A stretch of 64,000 nt of DNA from Talinum fruticosum (taxonomy: Eukaryota; Streptophyta; Magnoliopsida; Caryophyllales; Talinaceae), in assembly GCA_021018815.1 (NCBI GenBank), contig JAITYX010000021.1, positions 7,593,001 to 7,657,000 on the forward strand, written 5' to 3'. The notes beneath the pieces are model-generated. The model saw only the letters and a list, made by a program, of their open reading frames with translations. It ran no database searches and was not told the DNA's origin. Below, in pieces: positions 33,803-46,650 of the stretch (positions within the stretch are counted from its first letter, which is position 1; each line of letters starts with the position of its first letter). A program made the translations under genes and the position numbers.

Positions 33803-36641
33803 CGTGAGACCCCGAAATTTCGTGTGCTTGCTCGGTAGTGAATTATTAGAATTTTTTGAGTCGGAATTAGAAACCCGAGAGAACCGAAACCGAGCATGGG
33901 CTAGCTAAATTGGGCCTTGAGAAGATAGTTTGGGCCCAATCGGAATAAAAAGGAAAGGAAATGAGAAATGAAGGTGGTCGACATTTGAGGGTTAGTGGCA
34001 TTTGTCTGGCAAAGGAAGAAGCATAGAATTAGAGGGGTCCAATTGGAATTAGGCAACAAGGCCATTAGGTGTGATTAGGAGAAGAGGAGAGAGACTAAGA
34101 CCGAGACCGAAGAAAAGAACTGGAGGAGGAGGAGCAGAGGAAAACAAAAGAAGCGAGAGACAGGGAAAACGAGAGAGAGCAGAACGCACGAGAGAGAGAG
34201 AAGGAGAACGAGCGGGAGCGAGAGGAACACCGAAAACCGGCAACCGGCGGGCACGACAGGCCGAGGACAGACGGCGGGCTAAGAAGAAAGGAAAGAGAGA
34301 GAGCGAAAGAAAGAACAGAACGGGAAAGCGAAAGAGAAGCAGGGGAAAGCGAGAGGGAGCAGGGAAAGCGAGAGAGCGCGAGAAGTCGGTGGCCGCCTGA
34401 ACGGCGAGGACACCGCCGCTGGTGGGCGAAAGAAGGAGAGTCGAAGCAGAGGAATCGAGGGCAAGAGAGCAACGAGGGCAGCGAAAGGAGGAAGAAGAGG
34501 AAACAGAAATCAAAACCCAATCCGAAACCCTGTAGAACTGAATTCTTAGAATCTCTAAGAATCTAAGGTGAGTAATTCGAATTCATCCTCAAGAAATAAA
34601 ATGAATTAGGTGGATTGAACATGAATTCAAAGTATAAAATTGGAAACCCTAAGTTAATTGAAGAAGTTAGAGGCCTAAATTCAAGAAGCTAGCAACTCAC
34701 GAATCAAAGAGCATGTTGTGATTATGTGATGCCTAGTTCTGAATTTGTGATGTTTAAGCATTATTGAGCATGATTATTGAGAATTGGATGAGAATAGCTT
34801 GAATAGGTTTAGTGAGAAAAATCAGAAAATTGAGTTCATGATTTAGTGCAGATTTTTCGGTGAATAAAGACTGCTGTCTGCATTATTGTGCTGTCATGTG
34901 TAGCCCAAAATTCCTGTAATTTGTACTGCAGCTTCTTGATAAATTATGAGAATTTCCTGTAAAATTTGGTATGCATTGGATGAGTAGATTAGGAGATATG
35001 CAATTTTAAGTGAAAATGTCCTATTTTGAGCAAAATCGCATCTAAATGAGTAACTGAATTAAGAACTGAGATTTAAGAAGCTTTATGGCTAGATTAAAAG
35101 ATATATATCGATTAAGGAAAGTTGTAGAACCATTAACCACTTATACGCGAGATTACGCGAGCATGAAAACGATAAGTTCGTTGATTAGGAATCCTAGTTG
35201 GCATGTTTATGTGATTATGTGTTTATCCTGAATTACATTGATGATAAATGACATAAGCATGCGTATGTGAAATGAATTGATTGTGCTTGAGCTGGAACTT
35301 GCTTATGTGAATTGCTTGTTTTGAAGAAGTTACGCATGAACATGTTGAGCATGAATTATATGAACTAAGTATATCTTTATGTATAAGTAATAAGAAAATA
35401 AGAAACATAAAGAACTAAAGAAGGGAGAAAGGATTGTGTTATTGATCTAAGACCCCACGAATTAAAGAACCCTTTGAAGCTATGGCCATAGAAGTGTCTG
35501 TCAACCCGAAGCCACAAATTGAATTGCTTCCAAGAATTATTGACAGTATGCGTCCTTCAGGGATGGGAGGCTGCCTCGAGGCCACGAATTGTTTTGCCTC
35601 GAGGCCACGAATTGTTTTGCCTCGAGGCCACGAATTGTATGCCTTCGTGAACCGAGCTCACGAATTGTTTTGGCTCCAAGAACTGGGTCTTTAGAGCAGT
35701 GCATAAATTTTCTTTCCATTCGAACTAAAAAGACTTAAAAGAATTATGATGTGAAGAAACGAATGATCGTGCATATCGAACAAGAAAGAACGAATCGATG
35801 ATTTATGAAATGTATGATTGAACTCAAGAAGAAGAATAAGAAGAAGAACGAATCCTGATTTCATAAGAAATGTGTGCGATAAGAACTAAGATATGATTTA
35901 CGTGATGAATGATTCGCATGATGAATGATTCTATGACTTACTTGCGTAGAAAGACGAATGAAGCATGTTTGATTGAATTCATGAATAAATGATGTCATTG
36001 TACTTCTCGGTAAGTTGGTAAGTTAGAATCTCGCATGTCTTAAGCATGTATGATCCGAATCGCATGTTATGAATGAATTGTGAACTTACGTGTGTTTGCT
36101 AATGAATTAATGTGCAAAGTGAAACCCGGGGTTGGGTTTGGATTATTCACTGGGCTAGTGAGCTCATGACCTCACCAACATTTCAGGTACAGAAGTTAAG
36201 ACCGGCAGGAGTTGCCTTTGGCTTTTGGAAATAGCAGACGAATAGGAGATGCCCGACTTAGTGCATGTTTTTCTGTCTTTTGTTTATAAAGATGTTGTAA
36301 AGACTTTTGTATGTGAGCTTAAGTTTGATTATGAATGTAAATCCCTATGTGAATACTCCGAGCGTGTGGCTCGTTGAGTTGTGTTGTGCTTCTCCGAGCG
36401 TGTGGCTCGTTGAGTTTAAGATTGTGTTTCGTGCGGGGTTAGGGCTTTAAGCCTATGGGTTTAGCCAGTTTACAGAGGAAACTCGCCGAAATTTCCGAAA
36501 AACCTTCGAAAACCTAGAATTACGCTTTCGCCAATCCAAGAAAGGGTTATTAACCCCAAGTTGAGATCTTAAGCAGCCTTAGGGGTTCCTCTCGGGAACC
36601 CCGGCATGTAATACTCCTAGGGTGGGTCTAGGGGTGTTACA
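33803..36641. mobile_element. Second solo-LTR-like insertion, 2839 bp
   Basis: Starts CGTGAGACCCCGAAATTTCG (TG probably mutated to CG) and ends CTAGGGGTGTTACA. Flanks are CGGAT (33798-33802) and CGGAC (36642-36646), a 5-bp duplication with one change. It has a purine-rich island (34080-34510) followed by a splice-donor-like AAGGTGAGTAATTC at 34564. It also has three copies of GAGGCCACGAATTGTTTTGC (35577-35650) and two of CCGAGCGTGTGGCTCGTTGA (36357-36415). No pol domain is seen. Frames at 34049-34520 reflect the GA-rich composition. Confidence 0.72.
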
Positions 36642-36646
36642 CGGAC

Positions 36647-38418
36647 TCCCTACAAGAGTCAAACAATTTAAATAATCCTAACTTATACGATTATAGAAAT
36701 ATTGTGACAATATGTTTGGGTATCAAAAGATAAATATTAGTAGGAAAAGGAATAATATATGATTGGTAGATATTGAGTTAGATGACCTATAGATGACAAT
36801 AAACATCATTCTGTCACAAATTAATATTACAACACAAAGTACATCGAATCACTAAAAGAATATCAAACTTATAACTTATAACTCTCTACAAAGTCAATAC
36901 TAATTTAACTTAATTGACGCCTAGATAAATATATGCAACCAACATACTAAAACGTCATTAACTTAAATATTACACAAATTCTTAAAAAGTATACATATAC
37001 CCATAATGGGATCTTATTTTTTAAAATTATAAGGTAAATATAATGATTTATCCATTCTTATCTACCTCTGCACACAATGATAATTAAACATATAATAACT
37101 ACTTATATTGAGATTAATAGTGAAAAATATTATAATAATAGAAGTGATCCAAATATATTTAACAATAATAGGTAATTTGTATTATAGTAAAGGGCATGAT
37201 AGGTTAATTCGCAGCTTAGGGTAGTAAAATCATCCGTGTTTCGTATTTATGTTGAAAATTGATCGCGATTTTAGTAGTAAATCAATAGGGCAAAAATATT
37301 CATACAATTGAGATTTTATAAATACATGTTTTACTCGATTACAACCAATTGCTTGCCTCGAGACACAACTCTTCCTCTCAATTAATTAACATAATAAGAG
37401 TAACATGAAGTTCTATTTCAAGATGGCAGGGAGTTTCGATGAAATACTCATCTTTTTATAATTTAGAAAACTTACAATAGTAAAAAATATGATTTAAATA
37501 TGTTTGTCAATAAATACATAACTATATATATTAATTTTATTTTATGTCTTAATATATTTTAATTTTTAGATTACTTTTCTATTTGTTTTTGTTATTTTTT
37601 AGTTAGTTTGTTAGAAGTTAGAATAAAATTAGTCTTCTTTGGTTAATTTTATTTTTATATTATTATAGAGTTTAATTAGAGTCTTAATCTGTTAGTATTA
37701 ATTTTCTTAGTTTGTATAACTGATTTGATAATTTTTTAGTTTTTTTTTCTAATTTAGGTTAAAGCAAGTCTTTAATTTAATCAATTTATAAATTTAGTCT
37801 TTTCATTTTGATTTTAGGTGTTTAGGATATATTCAGGTCCAAAAAATAATTTTAATATTCTGGTAATTTAATTATTTATTTTCTCATTTATTTAGTGTAG
37901 TTTATTATTTGTTTTACTTTCTGTTTAAGATTATATTTTTATTTTATTATTTTTAATTCTTTTTAATTTTTCTGGAAAACTATAAAAAATATTTTTGAGT
38001 TTTAGGTTACTTTTATATTTTTTCAGATTTTTAATTTAATTTATTATATAATTTTGTATATTTTTTATTTATTAATGTTCTACTTAGTTTTGTGTTTATT
38101 TTCTGTTTTATATTTTTATTAATTAATGGATGATTAATTGTTATTTAATTTTTATATTAAGATTAGATAATTTTATAATATATAACTGATTTGATAATTT
38201 TTAAACTTATTTACTAATTTAGGTTAAAGCATATTTTTAATTTAATAAATTTATAAATTTAGTTTTTTAATTTTTATTTTAGGTTTTTTGGCTATTAGGT
38301 CTAGAAAATAGTTTAAATATTTTGCTAATTTAATTATTTATTTTTGTATTTATTTAGTGCATTTTATTATTTGTTTAACTTTTTTTTAAGATTATGTTTT
38401 TATTTTATTATTTTTAAT

Positions 38419-38496
<78 letters not shown>

Positions 38497-40950
38497 TTGG
38501 CATGGAGTGAAAAAGAGTCCATATATGAGTGGAAACCTATTTTTTTTCAATGATAAATTATTATTTTTTATTGGACGAAATTACTAAATTCACTCGTGAA
38601 ACCTCCATGTCATCTTTTTGAAAAGATTGTTATTATATATAGTATAGATATAGGTTACTCATCTTAGGCAACAGTTTAGACTTTAGAGAAGCAAATATAA
38701 AACATTACACAGTATTGCAAATAATGCTCTTTTATTTCCTTTAGACGTCAAATATATAGTTAGGTTAGAAATAATGATATGATTTCTTCAAAAAAAAAAA
38801 AGAAATAATGATATGATTTGATCAAAAACAAAGGAAAGAACTAATAATATGATCAAATTGCTTAACTGAAATAAGATCATAAAAAGTCATTTGCTTGTAA
38901 ATCTATTAAATGCTAGATGTAGGTAAATGAATACAGAGATAAAAGTAATTAATTTTAAGCCATAATTTTCCAAAGTATGCAAAGAACAAACTGTATAACA
39001 TTTTCTAAAATTTATAAAAGTTGTATAACATTTTATAAAATTTAAGATGCTAAGCCCAAACTAAAAAAAAAATTAATCTTCTTGTTAATGTTGTATATAC
39101 AATGCATGTGTTAAGTTTTACTGATTATTTTATAATTTGTAAGAAAATTACAAATTAATAACAGAATTGTTGAGATCACCATAAAATTTTAAATAAAACT
39201 ATGATGATTAAATCAATATAGTACCTTTCGTAAGGGGAAGACTATTTAAAAAATACATTGAAATTATTAAAAAGATAAATTGATTTAAAATAATTTAAAA
39301 GATGGGTCAAATGAGTAAAGTAATCTAAACTAACACTTACAAATAGAATTGAGCTTAGCCTTTTAAAAAAATTTGAGACTAATGCATGTGAAAATAAGTA
39401 TATTTTAATTGAGCTATGAAGATTTAAAAAAACTATGTCATACAATTTTTGAATTAAATTAGGATCATAAGATTCAAATGAATCGTAAAATAGTAGAATT
39501 GTTACATTCTGATCGGGGTTCAATAACCATCATCAAAATACTTATACATATGAATATAAGTTATCAATAATAAGCTAGCATATATCATTACAATACTAAT
39601 GCACAAAACTCCACTTGTACCTTCCCAATAAGACGAATAGACATTTACCTTGACAATAATCCTTTTAAAATTATAAAATTCATAAGCATACAATTTATAA
39701 GAACACATAAAGGAGTACATTTTTATAAAAAGTTTTGATACATATAAATATTATACCTTGATACTCTAATTCAAATGAATGTAGTCTTCCAACATTATTA
39801 AAAAAAAAAAACTTTAAGCAGTACATATAATTCAACCATCATAAAATACAATTATTTAAAATCTACAATAAAGTTTGAAGAATTATATTTTTATTGGTAA
39901 TAAATCACTAACAAATAATATAATAATATAATCATGCATTGATAAAAGCTTGTGTCTTGAAACGGATTATATCCTTGGTCAAACAAAAAAACACACATTG
40001 ATGAATGTCAACTATGAACTAAAGATTAGACAATAATGTCCCATTAACAATTTTCTTTTTACATCCATTGATTTATTTGGAGAGAAATGTAAGGAATATT
40101 AAATTTTTAGAATATAAAAGTATATCAAAAGTTGGAAATATTCAAAAAAACAAAAAAATGAAAATAAAAAAATTTTCATTCAAAATATTCACTTATAAAA
40201 ATTAAAATATTTAAATATATTGACGAGACAATATACAACATTATGATCATGTTTAAGAGAAATTTTATAACCACTTAAATACAGTCCTTTGGGGTTGTTG
40301 TCATGATATGATAATGACTTGAAATAATAAAAAAATTATAATTCAAGTAGTATTAAAAGATATAATAGTTTCTAACTAAAACAACTAGTTTTTGCCCGCG
40401 CTAAACCTCGAGATATTTTTTTGGTGCAATAAGCACGGGATATATTAATATATAGAAATATGAAAGAGAAAACTTTTACCATTTAATAGGCAAAATTTCA
40501 ATGATAATTGTTATATCAAAAAATAAATTCTAAATGACATAAAAATATTTTGTAATAATACTTTTAAAAAATAATTTTAAAAAATTACCTAAATCTTAAT
40601 TATGAATAAAGTAATAAAATATCGTCTCAAAATTATTGCTGTTTATTCTATAACTCATAATAGAATGCATAATATTTATTTTATAAAAAACAATGCCCAA
40701 TAATGTAGAAATAATACTTAGGAGAAAAAAGTCTCATGATATGAGCCAAAAATATAATCGGCTAACTATATATATTATAACGTATTAAAATGCTTGTATT
40801 TATAAACCAAAAATCTAATCGTCACAGAGTATATATATTATAACCTATTAAAATCAAGGTTGTTAGAATTGATATCGGGCAAAACTTGGTTAAACTGGAG
40901 CATAATAAACATTCATTAAATGTAAAAATATTCGCCTCTTTTTAGGATAA
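36647..40950. other. AT-rich stretch without a recognisable gene
   Basis: Nothing family-like on either strand. The block 37716-37965 (ACTGATTTGATAATTTTT, TAATTTAGGTTAAAGCA, TTTATTTAGTGYAKTTTATT) is duplicated at about 38185-38420, roughly 470 bases later. Confidence 0.6.
38423..38497. repeat. (ATT)25 microsatellite
   Basis: About 75 bases of uninterrupted ATT trinucleotides. The poly-Ile frame over it (38344-38553) is an artefact. Confidence 0.9.
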
Positions 40951-40951
40951 T

Positions 40952-41690
40952 GATATATATCTTATATCAATACATTTTTAAGTGTCTTTCTTTGGTCTAA
41001 ATTTATATATTATATGTTTTACAGTTGTAAGTAATTATCAATTGTAAAGTTGTGATATTTGTCGATTATATTAATGAGTATAAATGATTGGATAATTGTT
41101 TGTATAATCGATAACTGTTTAGGTATCTAATAACCGTTAGATTTTAGCTATTAGAAGATAATTATTCAACTGAGCGGTTGAATAAATGTGTTCGGTAAAT
41201 TTAGTGATTGAGTTAGATGATTATTGTAAATTAACGTAAAAGGATATAGATAATTTACCAAATATTAATTAATGAAGGGATGTTTTTGTCAAAAAATTAT
41301 GAAACACTATTTTTAAATGTGAAAAGTTAATATTCTTAGTTTTTCAAAAACACTAATTGAAACGTTATTAGCTAATGCAAACGATATTTGAAACACTATC
41401 TTAACGAATACTAATATTTAGTTGGAAAAAGTTACTTCAAACACTCGTTGCTTGAATAGGACCGATTGCCCGAATCAAATTGGCTACCGCAAGACGTATT
41501 ATGCACCCAACGTAGTAATTGTGAAAAAATATGGACGAAGAAATGGTCTTATATAATATATAGGTGATAACATTCTTCTGCTCTTGAATTATACTATTTT
41601 TATTTAAAAATAATTACAAATAATAATATAATTCTTAAGTCAAAATAATACATTTAAAAAATGTCCTATAGTAAAACATATATCATTTGC
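40952..41690. mobile_element. AT-rich MITE with AATGATATRT ends
   Basis: Left end AATGATATATATCTTATATC. The right end read on the minus strand is AAATGATATATGTTTTACTA. It shares ends and part of its interior with the element at 13096-13468. No coding frame. Confidence 0.5.
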
Positions 41691-41734
41691 CTCTTTTTAT
41701 TGATTATTATTGACGAGGTCAGAATAATTGAGAT

Positions 41735-41965
41735 GGGCGAAAAAATAGGGCATGAAATTCAATTTTAAGAATGAAAAGTCAAGTCTTTTTTTAAAAAAAA
41801 AATTATGAACTTTCTTCCTTAAACAAATAATGAGTCACTCCCTAGCTAGTGTTATTTTCAAATTTTCCGTCATGAGAACTTTTTTTTGTGTGCTTGACTT
41901 CTCATGTGTCATACTAATGTATATTGACTCGTAACACAACATATAATGCACTTATTAATTTTACG
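41735..41965. repeat. Direct repeat, downstream copy flanking the polyketide synthase gene
   Basis: AAATAATGAGTCACTCCCTA, TTATTTTCAAATTTTCCGTC and GCTTGACTTCTCATRTGTCA occur here and at 44155-44425 in the same orientation. The 44-kb copy lies in the promoter region of the gene. A repeated promoter region on the downstream side suggests a past tandem gene duplication. Confidence 0.8.
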
Positions 41966-42244
41966 TCCAGTAAAAATTGGCTTGAATAATAATAGTAAAG
42001 TAATAATAAGGGTTGTCTCAATTCTTTTTCACACATGCATTTAGATAATCAATAAATTGATAAATTAAAATAAATATTTAAAAATCAAGTAAAGTGAACA
42101 AATTTGAAAAAAAAAAAACTATAAGAGAAAGTGTTTGAGAATTATGCAAGATGATTGATAATGAGCGAATTAAGGACATGAGCGATTGAATTATTTAGGA
42201 GAATTAGGACAAGACAAGCTTAAGTCATATTTAAAAAAAAAAAA

Positions 42245-42382
42245 AACTAACCGGATCCATGGGTTTTTAGACCCAAACCTATACCCATTTAATACCACTT
42301 GAACCCGGACCTTACCCATATCCATTGGATTCAAAATTTTTGAACCCATACTGGCTAATTAGAGTCGGATTTGACAGGTCTA
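42245..42382. repeat. Possible short hAT-like repeat
   Basis: The right end, read on the minus strand, is TAGACCTGTCAAATCCGACT, a common hAT-MITE start. The interior has ACCCATGGG-type phrases in both orientations. The left end is uncertain. Confidence 0.3.
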
Positions 42383-42541
42383 GGTTGGTACATAACCCAT
42401 TACTATCCCTAGGGCAAATATAAAAAGGAATTCATACAACCCTTATTATTACTATTATTAAATCACATTGCTTATTTGTTAGAGAACTCTTACATGAGTA
42501 CTCAAAAGAAGGAACATGTAGATTGAAGACATAGGTAGCCA

Positions 42542-44016
42542 TTAGTGGCTCAATCCATTAGGGGCACACTCGTGTAGGGCTAAAGCCTCAATGGTGAGTC
42601 CCGGTCCGAACCCAAACATAACTCCCCATTCGGAGCCGAGCCCAGTGGTGGCCTTTCCTTGTTCAAGGGACCTCTTCCTCATTTCGTCCATCATGAACAA
42701 GACTCCTACACTGGACATGTTTCCGAACTCACTCAGGATGTGCCTAGCCACTTTGAGCTTGTCCCGATCGAGCTTGAGCTCGGCCTCGATGTTGTTGAGT
42801 ACCGCAGGCCCACCATTATGCGCAATCCAGAACAAGGAGTTCCAATCGCTAATCTCGAGGGGCGAAAAGATCTCCACCAGACTTTTCTCAATGTAGTCGG
42901 AAATCAAGCAAGGAAGATCCTTCCGTAGGTGGAAAGTCTGTCCCATGTTGATAATCTCCGAATAGGCGGCCCCATCGGTGTTGGGTATGGTCATTTGGAC
43001 ACCCGAAATGAGTTGAAACAACGGCCTTTCAATGTGCTCATCCGGGTCAGCCCCCACAATAACCGCGGCAGCACCATCCCCAAAGAGGGCCTGCCCTACC
43101 AAGGAGTCAACTTGGGTCTCGGACGGCCCATGGAAGTTGACCGCGGTGATCTCAAGCACAAACGATGAGAACCCGGGCCCCTCTCGTTATTCTCCGCGAT
43201 GTCCTTGGCATGGCGCAGAATGTGGGGCCCGGCATGGCACCCAACCAAGTACATGACGGTCCGGTGGACAGAGGGGTCGAGGTCGAGGGCCTTGGCCATC
43301 TCGTAGTCGGCCCCGGGCATGGACAAGGCCAGGGTATTGTAGACAATGAGGTGAGTTATTCTGGATTTTGGCTGCCCCCATTCCTTGAGAGCCTTGAGAG
43401 CGGCTTCTTTGCCGAGCTTAGGAAGGTATTCCACCGTCATTTGGCGACGACCATCGTGGGAAACCTCCCCATAACTTAACAAGCTCGGATTTTGTTTAAG
43501 GATTTCTTCCGTCAAGTAGAAGTGGCGCTTCCTTATCATGGTTTTCTCACCTATGCATGGTATAAATCATCTTCACTTTAGTAGTTGGATACATAAACAA
43601 AAAATGATACTCGAGACTCTATTCAAACTTCAAACTGAACCATTTATTACTTCTAACTGTTAAGAGTTTGTTTGCTCATTTTAACGTTCATAACCACTAA
43701 TTACTCGTAAGAGTTGATAATCACTAATAACTAATCGCTGATTATACCATTTATAAAAAATCTATTTTATACCATCGTCCTTCTGAAGATTATCAAAGGC
43801 AATAATTAGGAGCAAAATAATAGAAGAATAAAACTTACATATGCGCTTAAACTTTTCTTTCATATGGATCATATGTTCAGAGTTAGTGACCCTGAAATAA
43901 TAATCAGGATATTCGGCTTGGTAAACATAGTTTGGTGGGTTAGCTCTCCCAATAGCGAGAACACTAGCCACACCCTCGGACCTTTGCCCACTCCTTATCT
44001 CATTCAACTTCTCCAT
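42542..44016 (-). pseudogene. Type III polyketide synthase (chalcone-synthase superfamily), two exons with two 1-nt frameshifts
   Basis: The enzyme would condense malonyl-CoA with a starter CoA as a cytosolic homodimer. Exon 1 (44016-43839) starts at ATG 44016, is 178 bp as in classical CHS genes, and ends KFKRI plus T of the split Cys codon. The 287-bp GT-AG intron sits at the conserved CHS site. Exon 2 runs 43550-42542. Catalytic Cys is in YLVGCHAG, His in WIAHNGGPA, Asn in GNMSSVGV. Gatekeeper Phe is in [11 protein letters not shown] and the GFGPG loop is present. Relative to alfalfa CHS numbering the CTTSG stretch is YNTLA, Thr197 is Asn and Gly256 is Ser, so the product is probably not chalcone. 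Extra bases near 43182-43185 and 43154-43155 put about ten codons out of frame between HAKDIAENN and EITAVNF. These may be real or sequence errors. Total length, if read through, about 390 aa. Confidence 0.85.
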
Positions 44017-44087
44017 CTCTATCTCTCGCACTCTCTCTCTCTCTCGCTGGCTGTGTTGGATATAAAGCAGAGCTTGAGATCCATGGG

Positions 44088-44095
44088 ATTTTATA
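44088..44095 (-). promoter_or_regulatory. TATA box of the polyketide synthase gene
   Basis: Minus strand reads CCTATAAAATCCC, 72 bases upstream of the ATG at 44016. A CT/GA repeat (44034-44053) lies in the leader. Confidence 0.65.
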
Positions 44096-44154
44096 GGCAG
44101 TGGGCAAAGCTAGTATGAAGTGGGATTTTCTACTGTATTATTTTAATTTTGACA

Positions 44155-44425
44155 TTTAATTAAATGAATTAGATGGACGACAAAATAGGGCATTACACAA
44201 TTTTAAGAATAAAAAGTCAAATGTTCTTTTTTTAAAACAAAAAAAAAAAAAAACTATGAAGGTTTTATTTCTTAAACAAATAATGAGTCACTCCCTAGCA
44301 AAGTTATTTTCAAATTTTCCGTCAAAAGAACACTTTTGAATTTTCTTAAACATAAAACATAGTTTGTGTGCTTGGTTTGCTTGACTTCTCATATGTCATA
44401 CTAAGTCAAATTGACTCATAACACA
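44155..44425. repeat. Direct repeat, upstream copy flanking the polyketide synthase gene
   Basis: Partner of 41735-41965, same orientation, about 2.4 kb apart, with some small insertions (for example an A run at 44240 and an added ACATAAAACATAG). It lies within 140-410 bases upstream of the ATG. Confidence 0.8.
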
Positions 44426-45051
44426 ACATATTAAGTTTACATGGGTTTGAATAGTAATAATAATTTAAATAAAAACCTCCTCCTCCTGCTACTACTAAAA
44501 ATGCAAGGGGCAGTAGCTGTTTATTGACCTTTCCTTTTCAGTGGGACCTTTCCTTTTCTTTTGGGTGCTAAATTTAAGGATATTATTAATCATAATTCAA
44601 GAAAGAACATAAGTGATTTAGAGTCAGATTCAAAATACAATGTGGTCCATCTTTAAGCTAAATTTAAGAGGTACGAGACATAGGGTTGAAGATGAACTAA
44701 GATATGAGCGACATTATTTTCCTCCTTATTAACAAAATTAAAATTGTAAAAATCAAAATTACTACTAAATTTTTAAAGATTTTATCGAATAAATCAACCT
44801 ACACCACCGTAATAAATATGGAAGATTTAATTCACAAAGTTGAATCCCAATTTTGACAAACCAAAGTTTTTAATTTAAAGACATATCTCAATTGCCAGTG
44901 TGACCCGCTAAGTTCCATGGACTTTTACTTTTCAAGAATCCCACATCATAATTAGTCATATGTAATGGCTGATCATTTTGAATGGCTTATTATCAAATTG
45001 AAATATGGTAGATTTGGTAAACGGCATAATATTTAAGTCAGATTAATTTTG

Positions 45052-45257
45052 AATTACAATGATTTCGATTTGAGTTTATTCATAACAGGCTAATCCTCAA
45101 TCTATGATTTTATGTTAGATATGATTTGGATATGATTAATTATGCTAATTAATATAATTTTTGATTTCGGTTGGATTACCGTCTTTGCAATGTTGTATCG
45201 AGTACAAATATGAATAATTCATTTTGAACTTTAGATCGATTTTGTCAAGTCTAAAAA
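45052..45257. repeat. Segment D, copy 1 (second copy at 63306-63513)
   Basis: GAATTACAATGATTTCGATT through GATCGATTTTGTCAAGTCTA is nearly identical to 63306-63513. Each copy is followed by sequence of the same Copia family, so both mark one ancestral insertion site. Confidence 0.88.
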
Positions 45258-45261
45258 TGTT

Positions 45262-46650
45262 GTATCCAAGAATAAATTCGAATTTGTGAATGGAACGATT
45301 TCTAAGCCTAGCACCGAACCAGATGTTCATGCCGGGACAAGTGCGACTCGATGGTCACAGCCTGGCTCTACAACGTCATAGTCAAGGATCTCCATGGGTC
45401 CGTGGCGTACGCCAATACAGTCCGAGAAATTTGGGTAGACCTAGAGGAGAGATACTCACTCGAAATTCAATTCGAGTATACCAGTTGAAGCAAGAGATGA
45501 CGTTGGTCGGACAAGGACGAGTCTACGGTGACAGAGTGCTTCACAAAGTTGAAATATTTGTGGGATGAGTTGAGTACATACCAGATATTACCAAATTGCA
45601 CATGTAAGTGTGAATGTGGGAAAGCAATAACCTCCATGGTTGAACAAGAACGTGTACACCAATTCCTAATGGGTCTTGACAACTAGAAATTCAGCACAGT
45701 TTGATCCCGGATCCTGTCCATGGAACCACTTCCCGGACTCAACAAAGTATATGCTGTGATGATTCGAGAATAACGACGGCAACAATTAAGCCAAACGACG
45801 GACTCCGAGCAGCTAGTCGAAGGTGCATCGTCCAAAGTCGGATAGCAATCTCACCAAAATCAGAATCGCCCGAAATGCTCGCACTGCAACAAAATTGGAC
45901 ATGAACGAAGTCGGTGTTACGAATTAAATGGGTACCCAACAAATTAGCAGAATAGGCGTTCTCACCGGCAAAACCGGGCAGCCACAGCAGGCCGGCGCCG
46001 GCCAACAAAGGATAGGAGCAGCACGACAAAAGCCCTGGGATTGGAAAAGCAACGCCACATATGCCCGTGGGAGTTCTAATCTCGCAGCTTATCCTCTAGA
46101 TCTAGGGATTGGCAGATTAACCATGGCAGAGAACAAAGCAAGCAAAAGAGGAGCAATGCCGATGAGTGGATTAGCTGGGTTTACCTAATCTCGGGTAGAT
46201 CAATTGTTCAACCTCTTTAAAGAGAGGCGTAACTTTGAAAAGATCGGTAAATCATTTCACACTACTCCAATACAAGTGGATTCTAAACTCGGGTGCTTCT
46301 CATCATATATATGACATCCAATATTGATGCCTTTCAAATTTTTATAAACTTGTTGTACCAATGGTTATTTCTCAACCCGATGGAAAACAAGTGGTAGCTG
46401 AAAAGCGAGCACAACAAAACTTGGACCCAATATATGCCTGAAAGATGTTTTGTACCTCCCGACATTCGGACGCAATCTTGTGTCGGCCCAAAAGTTAGCA
46501 CTTGATGAGAATTGTGTAGTATCTTATGGACCTAATTTTTGTGTGATACAGGACCTCATATCGAAGACGCAGATTGGTGTGGGTGATCCAGGAAATGGGG
46601 TGTACTATTTTGACAACGTGCCAAGGGGTTCTATTCTTGCCGCTTTAGAT
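45262..46650 (+). pseudogene. Copia retrotransposon gag to pre-integrase relic
   Basis: Frames read KNKFEFVNGTI, DLHGSVAYANTVREIWVDLE (gag, UBN2/Retrotran_gag type) and the zinc knuckle CSHCNKIGHERSRCYELNGY near 45885-45940. Around 46440-46640 is the gag-pre-integrase start with LPTFGRNLVSAQKL and GVYYFDNV. Several stops and shifts are present. The LTR and start of gag are missing. The window's last element (63514 onward) looks like the same family with the 5' part present. A LINE begins at about 46651. Confidence 0.75.

Noticed and set aside
34049..34520. Four overlapping open frames rich in Arg/Glu or Ser/Leu/Phe
   Set aside because: Purine-rich low complexity inside the second solo-LTR-like insertion. 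No family resemblance.
38344..38553. Poly-isoleucine frame
   Set aside because: ATT microsatellite.
33431..40440. ACTAGT...CCCG phrases at 33431 and 40384 as possible transposon ends
   Set aside because: No matching opposite end or target duplication could be found.
42591..43479. Plus-strand frames across the polyketide synthase
   Set aside because: Antisense shadows of a conserved minus-strand gene.
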